This document shows positions 5,505 through 6,342 of a stretch of 6,342 nt of DNA, piece after piece. The notes under the pieces are model-generated. The model was given only the letters and a program-made list of their open reading frames with translations. It made no database searches and had not been told where the DNA came from. The stretch is from Planctomycetota bacterium (GTDB taxonomy: Bacteria; Planctomycetota; UBA1135; GCA-002686595). Within the stretch, counting starts at the first letter, position 1, and each line of letters starts with the position of its first letter. The stretch spans positions 1-6,342 of the forward strand of contig WTJQ01000253.1 of assembly GCA_011524785.1 (NCBI GenBank), written 5' to 3'. The translations under genes were made by a program, and so were the position numbers.

Positions 5505-6342
5505 ACCTCAGTCACCTGTCGCCGGCAGCCTTCGCTGCGGGACTCGCAGCGCTTGCGGGCGGTCTCTACCTTCTCCAGCGCCTGCGCGTGCGCCATGCCC
5601 GGGTCGAGGTCGTCACGACCCTCTTCTGGAAGCAGGTGCTCGAGGACACGCACGCGCGAGAGCTCACCCAGCGCTTCCGACACCTGCCGGCCTACCTGCT
5701 GCTCGTCGCCGTGGCCGCCTCCCTGTGGAGTGGGGTCGCCGGGGTCGAGGCGGAGCGTGACTCGGGCCGTCGCACGGTCCTGCTCCTCGATCAGTCCTCG
5801 CTGGCAGCGGTCGGCGACCGCTGGGACGGCTGGGGACGCCTGCTGCTGGATCTGCACGGGCGCTGCGATCCCGACCGGACCACGGTGGTGGCTTGCGGCG
5901 CGCAGCCTCGCACCCTCGCGAGCGAGGGGGAGGCCACCCCGGTCCTCCGCGAGCGGTTGGCGGGCCTCGAGCCAGAGCTCACCGCGCCCTCGATGGAGAG
6001 CACCCTCCTCGGCCTGCTGCGGACGAAGCACGACCTCGAGCCCTGGCGCCTGGTCCTCGTCGGCGAGGCGCCGGTCACGGCCGGCCTCGCGGAGGCCCTC
6101 CCGGAGGAGGTCGAGCTCACGCGGGCCACGCTCCCCACCGCCTCGGCCCTCGACGCCCCCGGGCTGCTGGCCGTCGGGACGGGGCACGGGGCGGCGTGGA
6201 CCGAGGCGACGGTCCTGGTCCGCGCGCGTGCGGCTGGCACGGGCCCGGGCGCCGGCGCCCGGCCCGAGCTCCTCCTGGATGGGCAGCCCTGGACGGTCGC
6301 TCCGTTGCAGGAGGGTGCGGCGTGGCGCTACGAGGGGTTGCC
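5501..6342 (+). CDS. BatA-like VWA membrane protein, N-terminal part; 3'-partial
   Basis: GTG start overlapping the DUF58 stop. The frame stays open for 280 codons to the window end, so the gene continues beyond it. Two hydrophobic segments are visible: about 8-25 (SPAAFAAGLAALAGGLYLL) and about 62-81 (LPAYLLLVAVAASLWSGVAG). Between them is a cationic stretch (RLRVRHARVEVVTTLFWKQ) as in the BatA/aerotolerance-regulator N-terminal family. A VWA-like domain follows: RTVLLLDQSS (91-100), TTVVACG (127-133), LEPELTAPSMESTLLGLL (156-173) and WRLVLVGEAP (182-191). Asp97 and Ser99 are present, but the second MIDAS serine (position 101) is Leu, and the usual Asp of the third motif seems replaced by Gly-Glu (188-189). 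The domain may thus not bind metal normally. Gene order after MoxR and DUF58 supports the call. The membrane anchor probably places the VWA part next to the partners. The remaining domains cannot be seen. Confidence 0.85.
   Translation, partial: MNLSHLSPAAFAAGLAALAGGLYLLQRLRVRHARVEVVTTLFWKQVLEDTHARELTQRFRHLPAYLLLVAVAASLWSGVAGVEAERDSGRRTVLLLDQSSLAAVGDRWDGWGRLLLDLHGRCDPDRTTVVACGAQPRTLASEGEATPVLRERLAGLEPELTAPSMESTLLGLLRTKHDLEPWRLVLVGEAPVTAGLAEALPEEVELTRATLPTASALDAPGLLAVGTGHGAAWTEATVLVRARAAGTGPGAGARPELLLDGQPWTVAPLQEGAAWRYEGL

Noticed and set aside
5324..6187. 287-codon open frame on the - strand at the right end
   Set aside because: It lies opposite the BatA-like gene, whose frame has membrane helices, a GGAGG site and the expected order after DUF58. 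The antisense product shows no domain.
1..6342. CRISPR arrays, tRNA or rRNA genes, insertion sequences, integrase sites, terminators
   Set aside because: No spaced direct repeats, tRNA-like arms, transposase motifs, terminal inverted repeats or hairpins followed by T-runs were seen. The window is coding almost throughout with uniform composition, so there is no sign of recent transfer.

Overview
The window is very GC-rich (well above 70% by eye, with third codon positions almost all G or C) and is coding from end to end on the + strand. It holds five consecutive genes. The outer two run off the window, and the junctions are 4-base overlaps or, in one case, a 23-base gap. This looks like one operon with neither its promoter nor its terminator in view. 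Gene order and protein style suggest a Planctomycetota-like Gram-negative bacterium, with Myxococcota or another GC-rich phylum as alternatives. That placement is inference; there is no rRNA or marker gene here.

Layout: (1) 1-2057 is a 5'-truncated mosaic protein. It carries the end of one retropepsin-like aspartyl protease domain, a second retropepsin-like domain without its catalytic Asp, a helical TPR-like stretch, and a thioredoxin-like (DUF1223/Omp28-type) domain without its CxxC. (2) 2054-3538 is a membrane protein with three predicted transmembrane helices. Its long charged, disordered tail carries an unusual ordered-looking block near the C-terminus. (3) 3535-4551 is a MoxR-family AAA+ ATPase with all motifs present. 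(4) 4575-5504 is a DUF58 protein with an intact VWA-type metal site. (5) 5501-6342 is the start of a BatA-like protein with two membrane helices and a VWA-like domain whose metal site looks degraded; it continues past the window.

How they fit together: MoxR, DUF58 and BatA-type VWA membrane proteins form a well-known conserved gene cluster. The MoxR ATPase is thought to act as a chaperone or remodelling motor, and the VWA proteins as its adaptors or membrane platform. The local novelty is the pair of genes upstream: a probable double pseudoenzyme (protease-like plus thioredoxin-like) and a membrane protein with a conserved-looking tail motif. Both are translationally coupled to the MoxR core. 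They are candidates for a client-binding or envelope-side module of this system, but the sequence alone does not prove that role.
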